Shown one piece after another: positions 1 to 8,258 of a stretch of 64,000 nucleotides of DNA (position 1 is its first letter; each line of letters begins with the position of its first letter). Under the pieces are notes generated by a model, which did not search any database, was not told where the DNA came from, and saw nothing but the letters and a program-made list of their open reading frames with translations. This DNA is from Kordia algicida OT-1 (GTDB lineage: Bacteria > Bacteroidota > Bacteroidia > Flavobacteriales > Flavobacteriaceae), in NCBI RefSeq assembly GCF_000154725.1, contig NZ_DS544873.1:73118-137117 (forward strand). Direction: 5' to 3'. A program made the position numbers and the translations under genes.

Positions 1-2295
1 ATTACAGCGGATGGATATGTAAGCTATCAGATACCACAAGATAACGAGCCTGTAATTGTAGGACTTTCAGAAACAGCAGGTACTTCTGGATACACTTCGA
101 TGAACTATGCGATCTATACAACCTCATGGGGAGCTGTTCGTGTATATGAAAATGGAGTTAACAAAGGAGATAAAACAACCTATTTTACGGGAGATACTTT
201 TAAAATAGAGCGTAGAGGAACTAACATCTATTACTTAAAAAATGATGAGTTATTCTATATGTCAAGTGTTGTAGATACGGGGAATCCGCTGTTGGGTGAT
301 GTTTCTATCTATAGTACAGGTGCAAAGATTGAAGATTTGGTATTAGTTGATTTGGAAAAAGAATTGCAAGAAGTTGGCTTTAACTATAACGTTCGCGGAT
401 GGTTAAAAGGAATCAATAATGTTAACCATCAAGAAAATGATCTGTTTAGTTTTGCTATCAAATACAACGATATTACTGATCCAACCAAAAAACTATTTAA
501 TGGAAATATCTCTAGTACACTTTGGAAAACTAAAGGACAAGATAATTCGCTGAAAAGTTATGAGTATACCTATGATGCGCTAAATAGAATTACAAACGCC
601 ACAGATAATACAGGGAACTATAACTTAGGTTTGGTAAAGTATGATCGTAATGGAAACATCACAACTCTTACAAGAGAAGGACATATCAATGCTACGGCAA
701 CAAGTTTTGACACGATGGATGATTTATCCTATCAATATTCAGGGAATCAGCTATTAAATGTAACCGATGCTAGTAACGTGAGTTTTGGATTCAATGATGG
801 AAATGTACACTCAAGTATTGATCCAACGGATGTAAATAATGACTACAGTTATGATGCTAATGGAAATATGGTAAAGGATAAAAATAAGAACATTAGCTTA
901 ATCACTTACAATTATTTAAACCTTCCAACACAAATAACATTTGATAATGGCAGTACGATTTCTTACATTTACGACGCAAGCGGAGTAAAACTTGAAAAAG
1001 AAGTCAATAACTCTATGTTTGCAGGTGCAACATATACCTATTATGCAGGGAATTACATTTACAAAAGAGGAAATTCTCATGGACAATCAAATGTTGTACT
1101 TACGTTCTTTAATACAGAAGAAGGCTATGTAGAGCCACAATTTGCTTCAAATACTCCAAAAATTATTGGATTTAGTTACACCTATCAATACAAAGATCAT
1201 TTAGGAAACATCAGGTTATCGTATGAAGACATGAATGGTGATGGGAATATTAGTCCTGAAACGGAAATCAAAGAAGAGAATCATTATTATCCCTTTGGAC
1301 TCAAACATAAAGGGTATAATGGCACAATTACAGGTAGAGATCATAATTATGGGTACAACGGCAAAGAAGAGCAGAACGAATTAAATTTAAATTGGAGTGA
1401 TTATGGAGCTAGAAATTATGAAGCCTCCATAGGAAGATTTATGAATATTGATAGATTCGCAGAAAAATATGAAAGTATGAATCCATATCAATATACATTT
1501 AATAATCCTATTCGATTTATAGATGTCAATGGAGATTATGTTTATATAAATGATGGGAAGACAGAAGATAGTAGGTTTAGATATAATAATGGAAAAAGAG
1601 AATATCGTAATGATAGTGGAGATTGGGTTGGTGTTGACAAGGCATACATGTCAGACTATGTCATGAAAGCATTTAATGAAATTGAAACATTAGAAAAAAG
1701 TGGAAAAACAGGAAAAGGTTTAGTTGATTATTTTTCCGGCAGTGAGCATGATGTAACTATAAAGAAGTCACAAGGAAATGCACAAGCATCTGGTGGTGTT
1801 GTCAGTATGAACTTAAATGAAAAGGTAAAAATCTCTACTCAAGCTGGATATATAGAAACTCCAAATTATGTAACTTTAGGGCATGAGATGTCACACATAC
1901 GCGATGATTATACAAGAGGTTATGCTGAAACTAATAAACTTTGGTATTATACGGATGCTGGGAAACGAATAGCAGATGGAGAAATTTATGCTACTCATAT
2001 CGAAAATATGATTAGACAAGAGAGCGGACTTCCTCTCAGAACACATTATGAGACTCATAAATCATATACATATACAAATCAAGGTTTAAAAATATCTTAC
2101 CCTGGAGCAGAAAAATCTAGAATTATAGATATGAACGGAAATAGTAGATATTATAATACAAATGGAGATAGAATAAATCCCAGTCCAGGAGTTGCAAAAG
2201 ATGTATACGGAGGTGAGATATATAAGAGTAGATTTAATTATAAAAATAGAGGTGTAAAGATTACTTTACAGTCACGTGGAATAAAAACTAATTAA
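1..2295 (+). CDS. Rhs/YD-repeat polymorphic toxin, C-terminal part, M91-like metallopeptidase tip
   Basis: The frame is open from the first base of the window, so the gene starts upstream and only its last ~764 residues are seen. YD-type repeats (such as YEYTYDALNRITNATDN and YSYDANGNMVKD) lead into the Rhs core signature DYGARNYEASIGRF near residue 467, followed by NPYQYTFNNPIRFIDVNGD. In this family the core marks the point where the variable toxin tip begins. The tip has GHEMSHIRDD near residue 627, an HExxH-type zinc site, followed by GEIYATHIENMIRQ and GLPLRTHY, which resembles M91 (NleD-like) peptidase tips of Rhs proteins. The stop codon is separated by a single base from the next gene, a lipoprotein. 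Rhs identity is firm; the peptidase call is by motif only. Confidence 0.88.
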   Translation: MTADGYVSYQIPQDNEPVIVGLSETAGTSGYTSMNYAIYTTSWGAVRVYENGVNKGDKTTYFTGDTFKIERRGTNIYYLKNDELFYMSSVVDTGNPLLGDVSIYSTGAKIEDLVLVDLEKELQEVGFNYNVRGWLKGINNVNHQENDLFSFAIKYNDITDPTKKLFNGNISSTLWKTKGQDNSLKSYEYTYDALNRITNATDNTGNYNLGLVKYDRNGNITTLTREGHINATATSFDTMDDLSYQYSGNQLLNVTDASNVSFGFNDGNVHSSIDPTDVNNDYSYDANGNMVKDKNKNISLITYNYLNLPTQITFDNGSTISYIYDASGVKLEKEVNNSMFAGATYTYYAGNYIYKRGNSHGQSNVVLTFFNTEEGYVEPQFASNTPKIIGFSYTYQYKDHLGNIRLSYEDMNGDGNISPETEIKEENHYYPFGLKHKGYNGTITGRDHNYGYNGKEEQNELNLNWSDYGARNYEASIGRFMNIDRFAEKYESMNPYQYTFNNPIRFIDVNGDYVYINDGKTEDSRFRYNNGKREYRNDSGDWVGVDKAYMSDYVMKAFNEIETLEKSGKTGKGLVDYFSGSEHDVTIKKSQGNAQASGGVVSMNLNEKVKISTQAGYIETPNYVTLGHEMSHIRDDYTRGYAETNKLWYYTDAGKRIADGEIYATHIENMIRQESGLPLRTHYETHKSYTYTNQGLKISYPGAEKSRIIDMNGNSRYYNTNGDRINPSPGVAKDVYGGEIYKSRFNYKNRGVKITLQSRGIKTN

Positions 2296-2296
2296 A

Positions 2297-2851
2297 ATGA
2301 ATTTAATCAGACTAATAATATTATGTTTACTTTTTTTAAGTTGTAAAACACAAAAAGAAACACTTTTAAAAGAAGTCAACAATAATTTGACGGAACACAT
2401 TATAGAGTCTAACAGGGAAAAGGTTTCTCAAAAAGGAACTGATAGATATCTAAGTAATGAAATTAAGTACGTTACCACTGTTCTTAGAAAAGATTTCTTT
2501 GAAAAAATTGACAAAAAAAATATAAAAAAAGCAAATTTGATTGAAAGTCTTAATGGATTTAGTGACAATAATTATAGTGCTATTTTACATATTGATGAGA
2601 ATATATACACATACAAAAGATATGAATCTAACGAATCTTTGTTATTTAAAAAGATAAGTTTAAAAGAATTCATGAACGATAAAATTAACTATCGTGCAGA
2701 ATCTTGCATTTTATCTAAAATGATTAACGAAGATTTGAGTGAATTACTCGATGATAATTTGACTACTCGCTTTGACTATACAATTTATATTACTCAAATT
2801 AATGGAAAAAATAATATTAAAACAATGAGTTTAAAAGATATATGTTGGTAA
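2297..2851 (+). CDS. Lipoprotein directly downstream of the Rhs toxin
   Basis: A 184-residue protein with a type II signal peptide: a short hydrophobic run followed by the lipobox LFLSC near residues 12-16. The mature part is Lys/Asn-rich and has no domain I recognise. It begins one base after the Rhs stop, so the two are almost certainly co-transcribed. The gene immediately after a polymorphic toxin is commonly the immunity gene, and a lipoprotein would suit an envelope-acting toxin; that role is inferred from position only. Confidence 0.75.
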   Translation: MNLIRLIILCLLFLSCKTQKETLLKEVNNNLTEHIIESNREKVSQKGTDRYLSNEIKYVTTVLRKDFFEKIDKKNIKKANLIESLNGFSDNNYSAILHIDENIYTYKRYESNESLLFKKISLKEFMNDKINYRAESCILSKMINEDLSELLDDNLTTRFDYTIYITQINGKNNIKTMSLKDICW

Positions 2852-2897
2852 TTGAGCTTTAAAAATTCTTTATCGATATACCTTAAAACCGATCGGC

Positions 2898-3297
2898 GGT
2901 AATGGTGTAAATTAGGGCATAGCTTTAATTTGAAATGTAAATAACTGAAAGACAGTGATTAACTTAAATGTTGATTGCTGTTTTTGTTCGTTCTTTGATA
3001 TATTAGAAAATAGGAGCGTTTCTTAAATCCTGTAAAATAAGGGATTATTAATCCTACGTGGGCTACATTTGGACATGGAAAAAATACAATGTCCAAATTG
3101 TAGAAGTCGAGCAGTCAAAAATGGTTTTCAAAGTGACAAACAACGTTATAAATGTATATCTTGTAATAAGAAGTTTCATTTGAAATATACTTATGAAGCA
3201 TACAATAAACACACAAATAGTTTTATAATTTCTTTATTAAAAGAAGGTTGTGGGATTCGAAGTATTTCAAGAGTATTGAAAATTTCAAAGAAGACAG
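2898..3297 (+). mobile_element. IS1-like remnant, copy 1
   Basis: It opens with GGTAATGGTGTAAATTAGGG, which resembles the IS1-family terminal inverted repeat (GGTnATGnTGnnAA...). A ~170-bp leader precedes an InsA-like reading frame at 3069. The copy is cut at 3298, where a second element end of the same type begins, and no right end is visible. The leader is repeated with roughly 80 percent identity by eye at 3298-3470. Confidence 0.55.
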
Positions 3298-3302
3298 GGT
3301 AA
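3069..3302 (+). pseudogene. Truncated IS1-type InsA-like zinc-finger protein
   Basis: A 77-residue frame beginning MEKIQCPNCRSRAVKNGF. It has a CxxC pair (CPNC) and a second pair (CISCNKKF), the zinc-ribbon layout of the InsA / IS1-type transposase N-terminus, followed by a helix-turn-helix-like stretch CGIRSISRVLKISKKT. The stop codon is supplied by the start of the second IS-like end, so the frame is cut short and the catalytic DDE part is absent. It is not expected to be active. Confidence 0.65.
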
Positions 3303-3470
3303 TGGTGTAAATTAGGGCATGACCTTAATTTAAATTTTATAAATAATTGAAATACAGTAATTAACTCGAATGTTAATTGCTGTTTTTCTTCGTTCTTTGA
3401 TATGTTAGAAAATACGAACGTTTCTTAAATCCCATAAAATAAGGAATTGTTAATCCCACGTAGGTTACAG
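3298..3470 (+). mobile_element. IS1-like remnant, copy 2 (left end only)
   Basis: It begins with the same ~20-base end as copy 1 (GGTAATGGTGTAAATTAGGG) and follows the copy 1 leader closely up to about 3470 (ACGTAGGTTACAG against ACGTGGGCTACAT), then homology stops. No coding part remains. It either inserted into copy 1 or is a recombination scar between two copies. Confidence 0.5.
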
Positions 3471-3920
3471 AGCTGTCTCTATAACTATTTTAAAATAATC
3501 TATCCCATATAAGGGATTATATTAAAAATGAAATAGTTAAGAGAATTAATTAAAAATTTACAGTAAGGAGTAATATCATTTTTTTGGTATTACTCTTTAC
3601 TTTTAAAAATAATTTTGTTTTACAAATACATTTTACAAGTATTTTCATCCTGAGCAGAGTCGAAGTGTTCCTTGTTTAGCTGTCTTCTATACATATATGT
3701 TTTATGCCTATAGAAGCCTTGGGAATATTTGGAAAAATCATAGGTTTCATTAAATGTTTTTTGGGCGTATTTTCGCCAAGACTAATGGTCATACGTGGTT
3801 ATAAAATAGGAACAGATTATTCAAGACTTTTATCATTAAAATATAAATTTTCTTAAAATAATTAAATGTATATTGGTCAGATAAAAATGTTTCAAACACT
3901 AGCTGATTTTTTAATATGTA
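3471..3920. other. Non-coding flank left of the element
   Basis: About 450 bases without a convincing gene. Two things stand out. At 3648-3666, TCCTGAGCAGAGTCGAAG resembles an interspersed intergenic sequence common in flavobacterial genomes. A 50-codon open frame runs from ATG 3704 to 3856 and starts MPIEALGIFGKIIGF; it resembles nothing I know and may be chance. Confidence 0.4.
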
Positions 3921-4022
3921 ACCGTTAAAATTAATAAATAAAAAGTATCTTTTTGAAGTATGGTTTTGCATAGAAATAACATAGTTTTGCAAATCTGTGA
4001 ATTTTTAAAACACTGATTTTCA
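3921..4022 (+). repeat. Left direct repeat of the integrated element (attL candidate)
   Basis: Closely matches 59468-59570 in the same orientation. The run from 3943 to 3977, beginning AAGTATCTTTTTGAAG, is identical over 35 bases to 59491-59525, and a further ~15 bases (ACATAGTTTTGCAAA) match after one substitution. It lies on the integrase side of the element, as expected for an attachment site. The exact crossover cannot be fixed without an empty site. Confidence 0.7.
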
Positions 4023-4047
4023 TTAATTTACTAAAATGGCTTTTTGG

Positions 4048-4103
4048 CTCACAACTCACAACTCACAACTCACAACTCACAACTCACAACTCACAACTCA
4101 CAA
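4048..4103 (+). repeat. Heptamer tandem repeat (CTCACAA)x8
   Basis: Eight perfect head-to-tail copies of CTCACAA lie inside the ~115-bp segment (4023-4136) that interrupts the left direct repeat relative to the right one. A simple-sequence tract with no spacers; not a CRISPR array. Confidence 0.9.
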
Positions 4104-4122
4104 CTTTTGATCTATTTTAAAA

Positions 4123-4178
4123 AAACAAGTAAGAACCTGATTTTCAGATTTTTACTTGTTTAATATTTGGATATAAAA
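4123..4178. repeat. Continuation of the left direct repeat, with a hairpin
   Basis: From 4137 the sequence CTGATTTTCAGATTTTTACT continues the homology of the right direct repeat (59561-59602) after the insertion. AAACAAGTAA at 4123-4132 pairs with TTACTTGTTT at 4152-4161, giving a 10-bp stem that may terminate the leftward integrase gene. AAAAGTATCT boxes at 4202-4211 and 4215-4224 repeat part of the core and could be integrase arm sites. Confidence 0.5.
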
Positions 4179-4235
4179 ATAAATTTTAATCGAAATTACA
4201 AAAAAGTATCTATTAAAAGTATCTTTTTGCCTGTT

Positions 4236-5582
4236 TTAAGAGTCAAAAATTTGAAGTTCTTTAACAGCTCTATTAATTATTCTCTCATCGATATAATGTC
4301 TTTGTAGAATCTCATCAGAGGTATGAGAGGATAAAGATTTTGTATCTCCGCTTAGGGTCGAGTTTAGATAACTAAGGTATGTTTTTCTCAGGCATTTTAA
4401 TTGCAAATCACGATCTGTATTAAGCTTTTTATAATAATGTGAAAAACCCTTCGATAGATTATTCATAATTGCAATTGTAGAAGTTTTTGAACGATCAGGA
4501 ACTAAAATATAATTGTGACTTCCTTTATTTTCATTATACCCGAGTCTTAGCAATAACTTTAATAGGCTTTTGGTCACGGGAATAATTTTCGGGGCAACAT
4601 TATCATTGAATCCTTCTCCTTTTTGGCGTTGAACTTTCAAATTCGGAACTACAATATAGGTGGGTTCATTTTCAATTTCTTTAATCATATTCCATTTGAG
4701 TTCCACAATTTCCTCGCGTCTACCACCTGTATGAAGTGCTAATTCAAAACCATCTTTTAAATAGGATTTATATCTATTTCTTTTAGTTTGCCCTTCATAT
4801 ACAATCCCATTTTCAGGGGATAAAATAGCTAACAAATCTTTAAATTCTTTTCCACTAATAGTTTCTTTTTTAACAGCAACTGTTCTTTTTCTAACATCTT
4901 CAAAAGGATTATAAATATTGAGTTTAAATTTTTTAATAGCCCATTTAAAAAAACCTTTTACCGAAGTCATTTTATTGTTATAGGTTTTATTACTGTATTG
5001 TTTATCGACTAACAAATGTGAATGAAAATAGCCCACATGCGTATCATTTATCATATCGACCAGCATTAATTTTTTATTAATCTTGTTCTTAGTAAGTGCT
5101 TCATTAAATAATAACAAGCTTCTTTTTACTTCATTTTTATAATGATCTGATCTATTGACTTTTTTATGGTCAGGGACACCAATATCATTCAAAAAATCAA
5201 GGTATCTGATCTGCGCATCAAATAAGTATACTCTTTTGTTTGTGTCATAAGGCAGTTCAGTAAAGGATAATTTCGCCTTAAATTCTTCTTCAAATGCTAT
5301 TGCTTGTGTCACAGCTTCATTATAAGTTTCTGCATTTAAGGTATTGCTTATAATTCTTTGGTTTTGTCCAGGATAATGTAATCGACTTTTATAGCGATGT
5401 TTTTCTGGAGACTTACATCTTGATAGTTTTGATTTGCTCTTACCGCACTCAGGTTCTTTTCTAATTACTGTTCCGTTACCTTGCTTAACAGTAGTTTTAG
5501 TATATGAGAAGTATTTTTTGCACTCATTGCAGTAGAGAAATAATCCCTTATGTCTTTTGCTGGGTAATTTCTTTCTTTTCAT
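4236..5582 (-). CDS. Tyrosine recombinase / integrase
   Basis: A 448-residue site-specific recombinase. The N-terminus has a Cys-rich stretch (CNECKKYF, then PECGKSKSKLSRCKSPEKH) that could bind zinc or arm-type DNA. The C-terminal catalytic part shows the Arg I box LHTGGRREEIVELKW, a beta-hairpin Lys region, the box II variant LKCLRKTYLSYL in which the usual His before Arg is replaced, then SSHTSDEILQRHYI with a plausible His and nucleophilic Tyr. It points out of the element toward the left direct repeat about 210 bp away, the classical int-att arrangement. It probably carries out integration and excision. A small DNA-binding gene lies 5 bp upstream and is likely co-transcribed. Confidence 0.9.
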   Translation of the reverse strand: MKRKKLPSKRHKGLFLYCNECKKYFSYTKTTVKQGNGTVIRKEPECGKSKSKLSRCKSPEKHRYKSRLHYPGQNQRIISNTLNAETYNEAVTQAIAFEEEFKAKLSFTELPYDTNKRVYLFDAQIRYLDFLNDIGVPDHKKVNRSDHYKNEVKRSLLLFNEALTKNKINKKLMLVDMINDTHVGYFHSHLLVDKQYSNKTYNNKMTSVKGFFKWAIKKFKLNIYNPFEDVRKRTVAVKKETISGKEFKDLLAILSPENGIVYEGQTKRNRYKSYLKDGFELALHTGGRREEIVELKWNMIKEIENEPTYIVVPNLKVQRQKGEGFNDNVAPKIIPVTKSLLKLLLRLGYNENKGSHNYILVPDRSKTSTIAIMNNLSKGFSHYYKKLNTDRDLQLKCLRKTYLSYLNSTLSGDTKSLSSHTSDEILQRHYIDERIINRAVKELQIFDS

Positions 5583-5587
5583 ACCCT

Positions 5588-5950
5588 TTAAGAATTAGCA
5601 AATGATTTTGCAGTATCAGACATCGGAGTAATGGTATTAGAAATTTTTCTAATATTTAATTCAGGATTATCTTCAAGAAGCATAAGATATCCTAATCGGT
5701 CATTGTCGATATAACACCTATAGAGTTCTTCCCATTTTTTCGGGTATTTTTTCTTTAGTTGTACGATCAAACTTTTATCAAGTTCCATATCTACTAAAAA
5801 GCGATGTACTACTGATTTATTACCGACAATTTGTATTTTGATGCCTACAGTCTCACACCAATTCTTTGCACTTCTAATCCCTCTCATTAGAAGAATTTCA
5901 CTTAATTTTTTTAAGTCAATAAATTTTTCATCTGTTTTTTTAATTTGCAT
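5588..5950 (-). CDS. Small DNA-binding protein, possible excisionase or integrase partner
   Basis: A 120-residue protein. Residues ~15-55 (LSEILLMRGIRSAKNWCETVGIKI, then VHRFLVDMELD) resemble the winged or excisionase-type helix-turn-helix found beside Bacteroidota integrases; the rest is helical and charged. The gene ends five bases before the integrase start, so the two form one operon. A directionality-factor role is inferred from size, fold impression and position, not from a recognised family. Confidence 0.6.
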   Translation of the reverse strand: MQIKKTDEKFIDLKKLSEILLMRGIRSAKNWCETVGIKIQIVGNKSVVHRFLVDMELDKSLIVQLKKKYPKKWEELYRCYIDNDRLGYLMLLEDNPELNIRKISNTITPMSDTAKSFANS

Positions 5951-6041
5951 TTTAATTAAATTAATACACTTCCGTTTCTGCGGTCAGTATATTAGTTTGG
6001 ACTTATCAGGGAAGCCAGCTCCCTTTTTTTATTCTAAATTA

Positions 6042-6806
6042 TTATGTACGCTCTTTAATTGTTCGTTTGATTTGAACAATTTTTCCACGTGCTTGTTTAA
6101 TTTCAATATGTTGATAATCGTGACCTTTTAAGATATTCAAAATCCGTTCGCCATTAGAAACGATCTCTGTACTTTCTATGGTATCAATCTCGCCACCTTT
6201 CTTTATAATTTTCACAGATTCAAAGTTTTCAGATCGTAGGATCAATAGTACTTGAAGCTCATCTTTGCTGAGTCCTTTAAACTCATCTAGTGAAGGTTCT
6301 TCATATAGCGCTTCTATATTAAGTTTTATGAGTTGGTTAAGATTTAGGATTATATGATTTGTTAGTTTATTTGCTTGCATCTTATCAATGATTGCATAGG
6401 CATTTAAAACTTGTGTATTTCCATTTTCATCAATAATGATGTAAATCGGATTTGCACTTTTAAAAATCTCGATAATGGCTAGATTTAAGATTTCAATTTC
6501 TTCTCCCTTGTCCTGTTCATTTTCAATTATTTCATCAATGACTAATAGCTGATTTTTTATACTTATAATCTTTTCATTAGTAAAGCCAAACTTTTTCAAT
6601 TCTTCGATAATACCTATCCATAATATATCAACTAAACTGTATTTATTCCAACCTTTTTCAACAGGTTTGTAAAGTGGAATTAGTGATTGATTTTTCCAGG
6701 TAAATAGTACTTGTGTGGAAACACCCGTGATAAATTTTGTGGGATAAATTTTTTTATTAAGCTTTTCATTAATAGTTGAAAAGCTTATTTTTTCTGTTTT
6801 TTTCAC
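6042..6806 (-). CDS. MerR-type helix-turn-helix regulator
   Basis: 254 residues. The N-terminal part (about 22-75: ITGVSTQVLFTWKNQSLIPL, YKPVEKGWNKYSLVDILWIG, IIEELKKFGFTNEKI) has the MerR signature of a helix-turn-helix followed by a wing with a Tyr-Ser-leading segment. The remainder, ~180 residues, is larger than a usual MerR effector domain and has no ligand motif I recognise. It is transcribed leftward, in line with the integrase operon but separated by ~90 bp. It likely controls integration genes or the lysogeny-like state of the element. Confidence 0.7.
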   Translation of the reverse strand: MKKTEKISFSTINEKLNKKIYPTKFITGVSTQVLFTWKNQSLIPLYKPVEKGWNKYSLVDILWIGIIEELKKFGFTNEKIISIKNQLLVIDEIIENEQDKGEEIEILNLAIIEIFKSANPIYIIIDENGNTQVLNAYAIIDKMQANKLTNHIILNLNQLIKLNIEALYEEPSLDEFKGLSKDELQVLLILRSENFESVKIIKKGGEIDTIESTEIVSNGERILNILKGHDYQHIEIKQARGKIVQIKRTIKERT

Positions 6807-6838
6807 GATTTATTTAATTTTTTTTAAAAGTACACAAA

Positions 6839-6892
6839 AAAAATCAAACCACTTTTATTTTTAACGTTAAAAATAAAAGTGGTTTGATTTTT
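6839..6892. terminator. Perfect 54-bp palindrome
   Basis: The two halves are exact reverse complements (27-bp arms) around the centre AACGTT, with no unpaired loop; the arms include TCAAACCACTTTTATTTTTA. It lies between the end of the leftward gene at 6939 and the start of the leftward MerR gene, and reads into a short T-run on the minus strand. An intrinsic terminator is the simplest explanation, but a perfect inverted repeat of this length could also form a cruciform or bind a dimeric regulator. Confidence 0.7.
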
Positions 6893-6938
6893 ATAAAATT
6901 AACTATCTGTTTATTAGTTAATTAACTGATTAATTTTT

Positions 6939-7613
6939 CTATTTCATTTTTTCAATTAATTTTTTTAAAGTTTTATTTTCGTTATCTTTTGAAATAATTA
7001 ATTCATTATTTAATTTTTTGATGCTTTTTTCTAAAAAATCAATTTTTTCATTTAATTCGAGAATTCTTGTCTGATAATCCACTTTAATTATTTTCAAAAT
7101 ATTATAAAAAAATTGTGAAGCATCTTTTGGAAGTAATTTTGAAAATGTCCAGATAAGTGTATCAAGTTTAAAAGTTTTGGCTAATTGTTCATGCTCAAAA
7201 CTTATAAAGTCTTCAATTTTATCAGTATCAAATTTGATATCTTCTTCTTTAAATTTTTCCTTCCCAAGCGCTATCTTTTTCTTCTGTTTGTGAGCTGGTA
7301 AAAAATTATTTAAATCGTATGTAAACTCGGTATTTTCATGGTAGAAGTAATTCATATCCACATTATACTCTTTTGCAAAATTTATAAGGGCTTTGTGTGT
7401 TATATGATTTTTTCCTTTGCTAACTCTAGAGATAAGTCCCATACTTTGGGGATAGATTAGTTTATTAATACCGTTGTAGCTATCAGGTTTAATTCCTGCA
7501 CTTTTAGAATCTTTGACTATTTGATCGATGGCTTTTATAAAAAGCTCATCAATTTTAATAATTTGATTTTTTTTAGGGTAGTTTTTTTCCATAATTAGAA
7601 GGTTTATTTTCAA
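6939..7613 (-). CDS. Repressor-like helix-turn-helix protein with C-terminal coiled coil
   Basis: 224 residues as read; the ATG eight codons in, at 7592 (MEKNYPKKNQ), is an equally good start. Residues ~50-90 (LIYPQSMGLISRVSKGKNHI, THKALINFAKEYNVDMNYFY) have the look of a phage CI/XRE helix-turn-helix followed by the NVDMNYFYH turn common in such repressors. The last ~60 residues (LELNEKIDFLEKSIKKLNNE onward) form a Leu/Ile heptad coiled coil suited to dimerisation. It diverges from the rightward replication-type operon across an array of 22-bp repeats, so it is a good candidate to bind them. Confidence 0.65.
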   Translation of the reverse strand: MKINLLIMEKNYPKKNQIIKIDELFIKAIDQIVKDSKSAGIKPDSYNGINKLIYPQSMGLISRVSKGKNHITHKALINFAKEYNVDMNYFYHENTEFTYDLNNFLPAHKQKKKIALGKEKFKEEDIKFDTDKIEDFISFEHEQLAKTFKLDTLIWTFSKLLPKDASQFFYNILKIIKVDYQTRILELNEKIDFLEKSIKKLNNELIISKDNENKTLKKLIEKMK

Positions 7614-7746
7614 TAGTTACTGAAAATTTTAAGGTTTCGGTACATTTCACATAAAAGTTATTCAACTATTTTTAGTAAAATTTAGTTGTTTTTATTTATA
7701 TTTGGTCGTGTTTGTCATCAAATATAACAAAAATTATGTAAAATTT

Positions 7747-7905
7747 ATATAAAAGTTTGGTTAATTTTTAGTATAATTTATACAAAAGTTTGTTAATTTT
7801 TTATGTAAAGTTTGGCGAAATTTGCTATAAAGTTTGTTCTAATTTATACAAAACTTTGTTAACGTTTATAAGAGTTTGATGTGGTTTCCATAAAGTTTTG
7901 TTAAA
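7747..7905 (+). repeat. Iteron array with 22-bp period (origin or operator candidate)
   Basis: AAAGTTTG occurs at 7752, 7785, 7807 and 7829, then as AAACTTTG at 7851, AGAGTTTG at 7871 and AAAGTTTTG at 7892. From 7785 on, spacing is 22, 22, 22, ~20 and ~21 bases, two helical turns. Flanks are also similar (often TTATAC before and TTAATTTTT after). Such arrays are typical of Rep-controlled plasmid or phage origins, or of multi-site operators. It fills the gap between two divergent regulatory genes. Confidence 0.7.
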
Positions 7906-7940
7906 GCTTATCAAAACATGGGTAACGCCTAAATTATAAC

Positions 7941-8255
7941 TTGACTAGCACTTATAAGTTTGACATTAAAACCCTTTTATATATGTATTGCTCAGAAGAC
8001 TATAAGTCGTTAAAAAAAAGGATGATGTCGTTATTCGACAATCCAACAACAGAAGTTGCAAATCGTTCTGGACGTTCGCAACCCACTGTCAGTAAATTTT
8101 TCAATGAAGTAACGATAAGGCAAAAATCTTGGATGTCTTGTTACGAGGCTTGTTTGGAACTTGTAGAAGAACAAGAAGCCAAGCTGAAGAAACTCTATGA
8201 AAAATCCAATAAGCTGATAAGTAAAGATGAATCAGCAATTAAAAAGGAACAATAG
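7941..8255 (+). CDS. Small helix-turn-helix protein
   Basis: 104 residues if translation begins at TTG 7941; ATG at 7983 would give 90 residues and is the more likely start in this phylum. The segment TEVANRSGRSQPTVSKFFNE looks like a helix-turn-helix recognition unit, followed by a charged helical tail. It is the first gene after the iteron array and is followed three bases later by another small gene, so it probably opens the replication/control operon. Function unknown beyond probable DNA binding. Confidence 0.65.
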   Translation: MTSTYKFDIKTLLYMYCSEDYKSLKKRMMSLFDNPTTEVANRSGRSQPTVSKFFNEVTIRQKSWMSCYEACLELVEEQEAKLKKLYEKSNKLISKDESAIKKEQ

Positions 8256-8258
8256 CTT

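Noticed and set aside
3789..3992. Minus-strand open frame of 67 codons at the left repeat
   Set aside because: Phe/Asn/Ile-rich product of an AT-rich stretch; it spans the start of the direct repeat and has no plausible protein features.
4048..4103. Possible CRISPR array
   Set aside because: Seven-base units repeat without spacers; this is a simple-sequence tract.
7747..7905. Possible CRISPR array in the 22-bp-period repeats
   Set aside because: The conserved part is only ~8 bases with AT-rich similar flanks and no unique spacers; iterons fit better.
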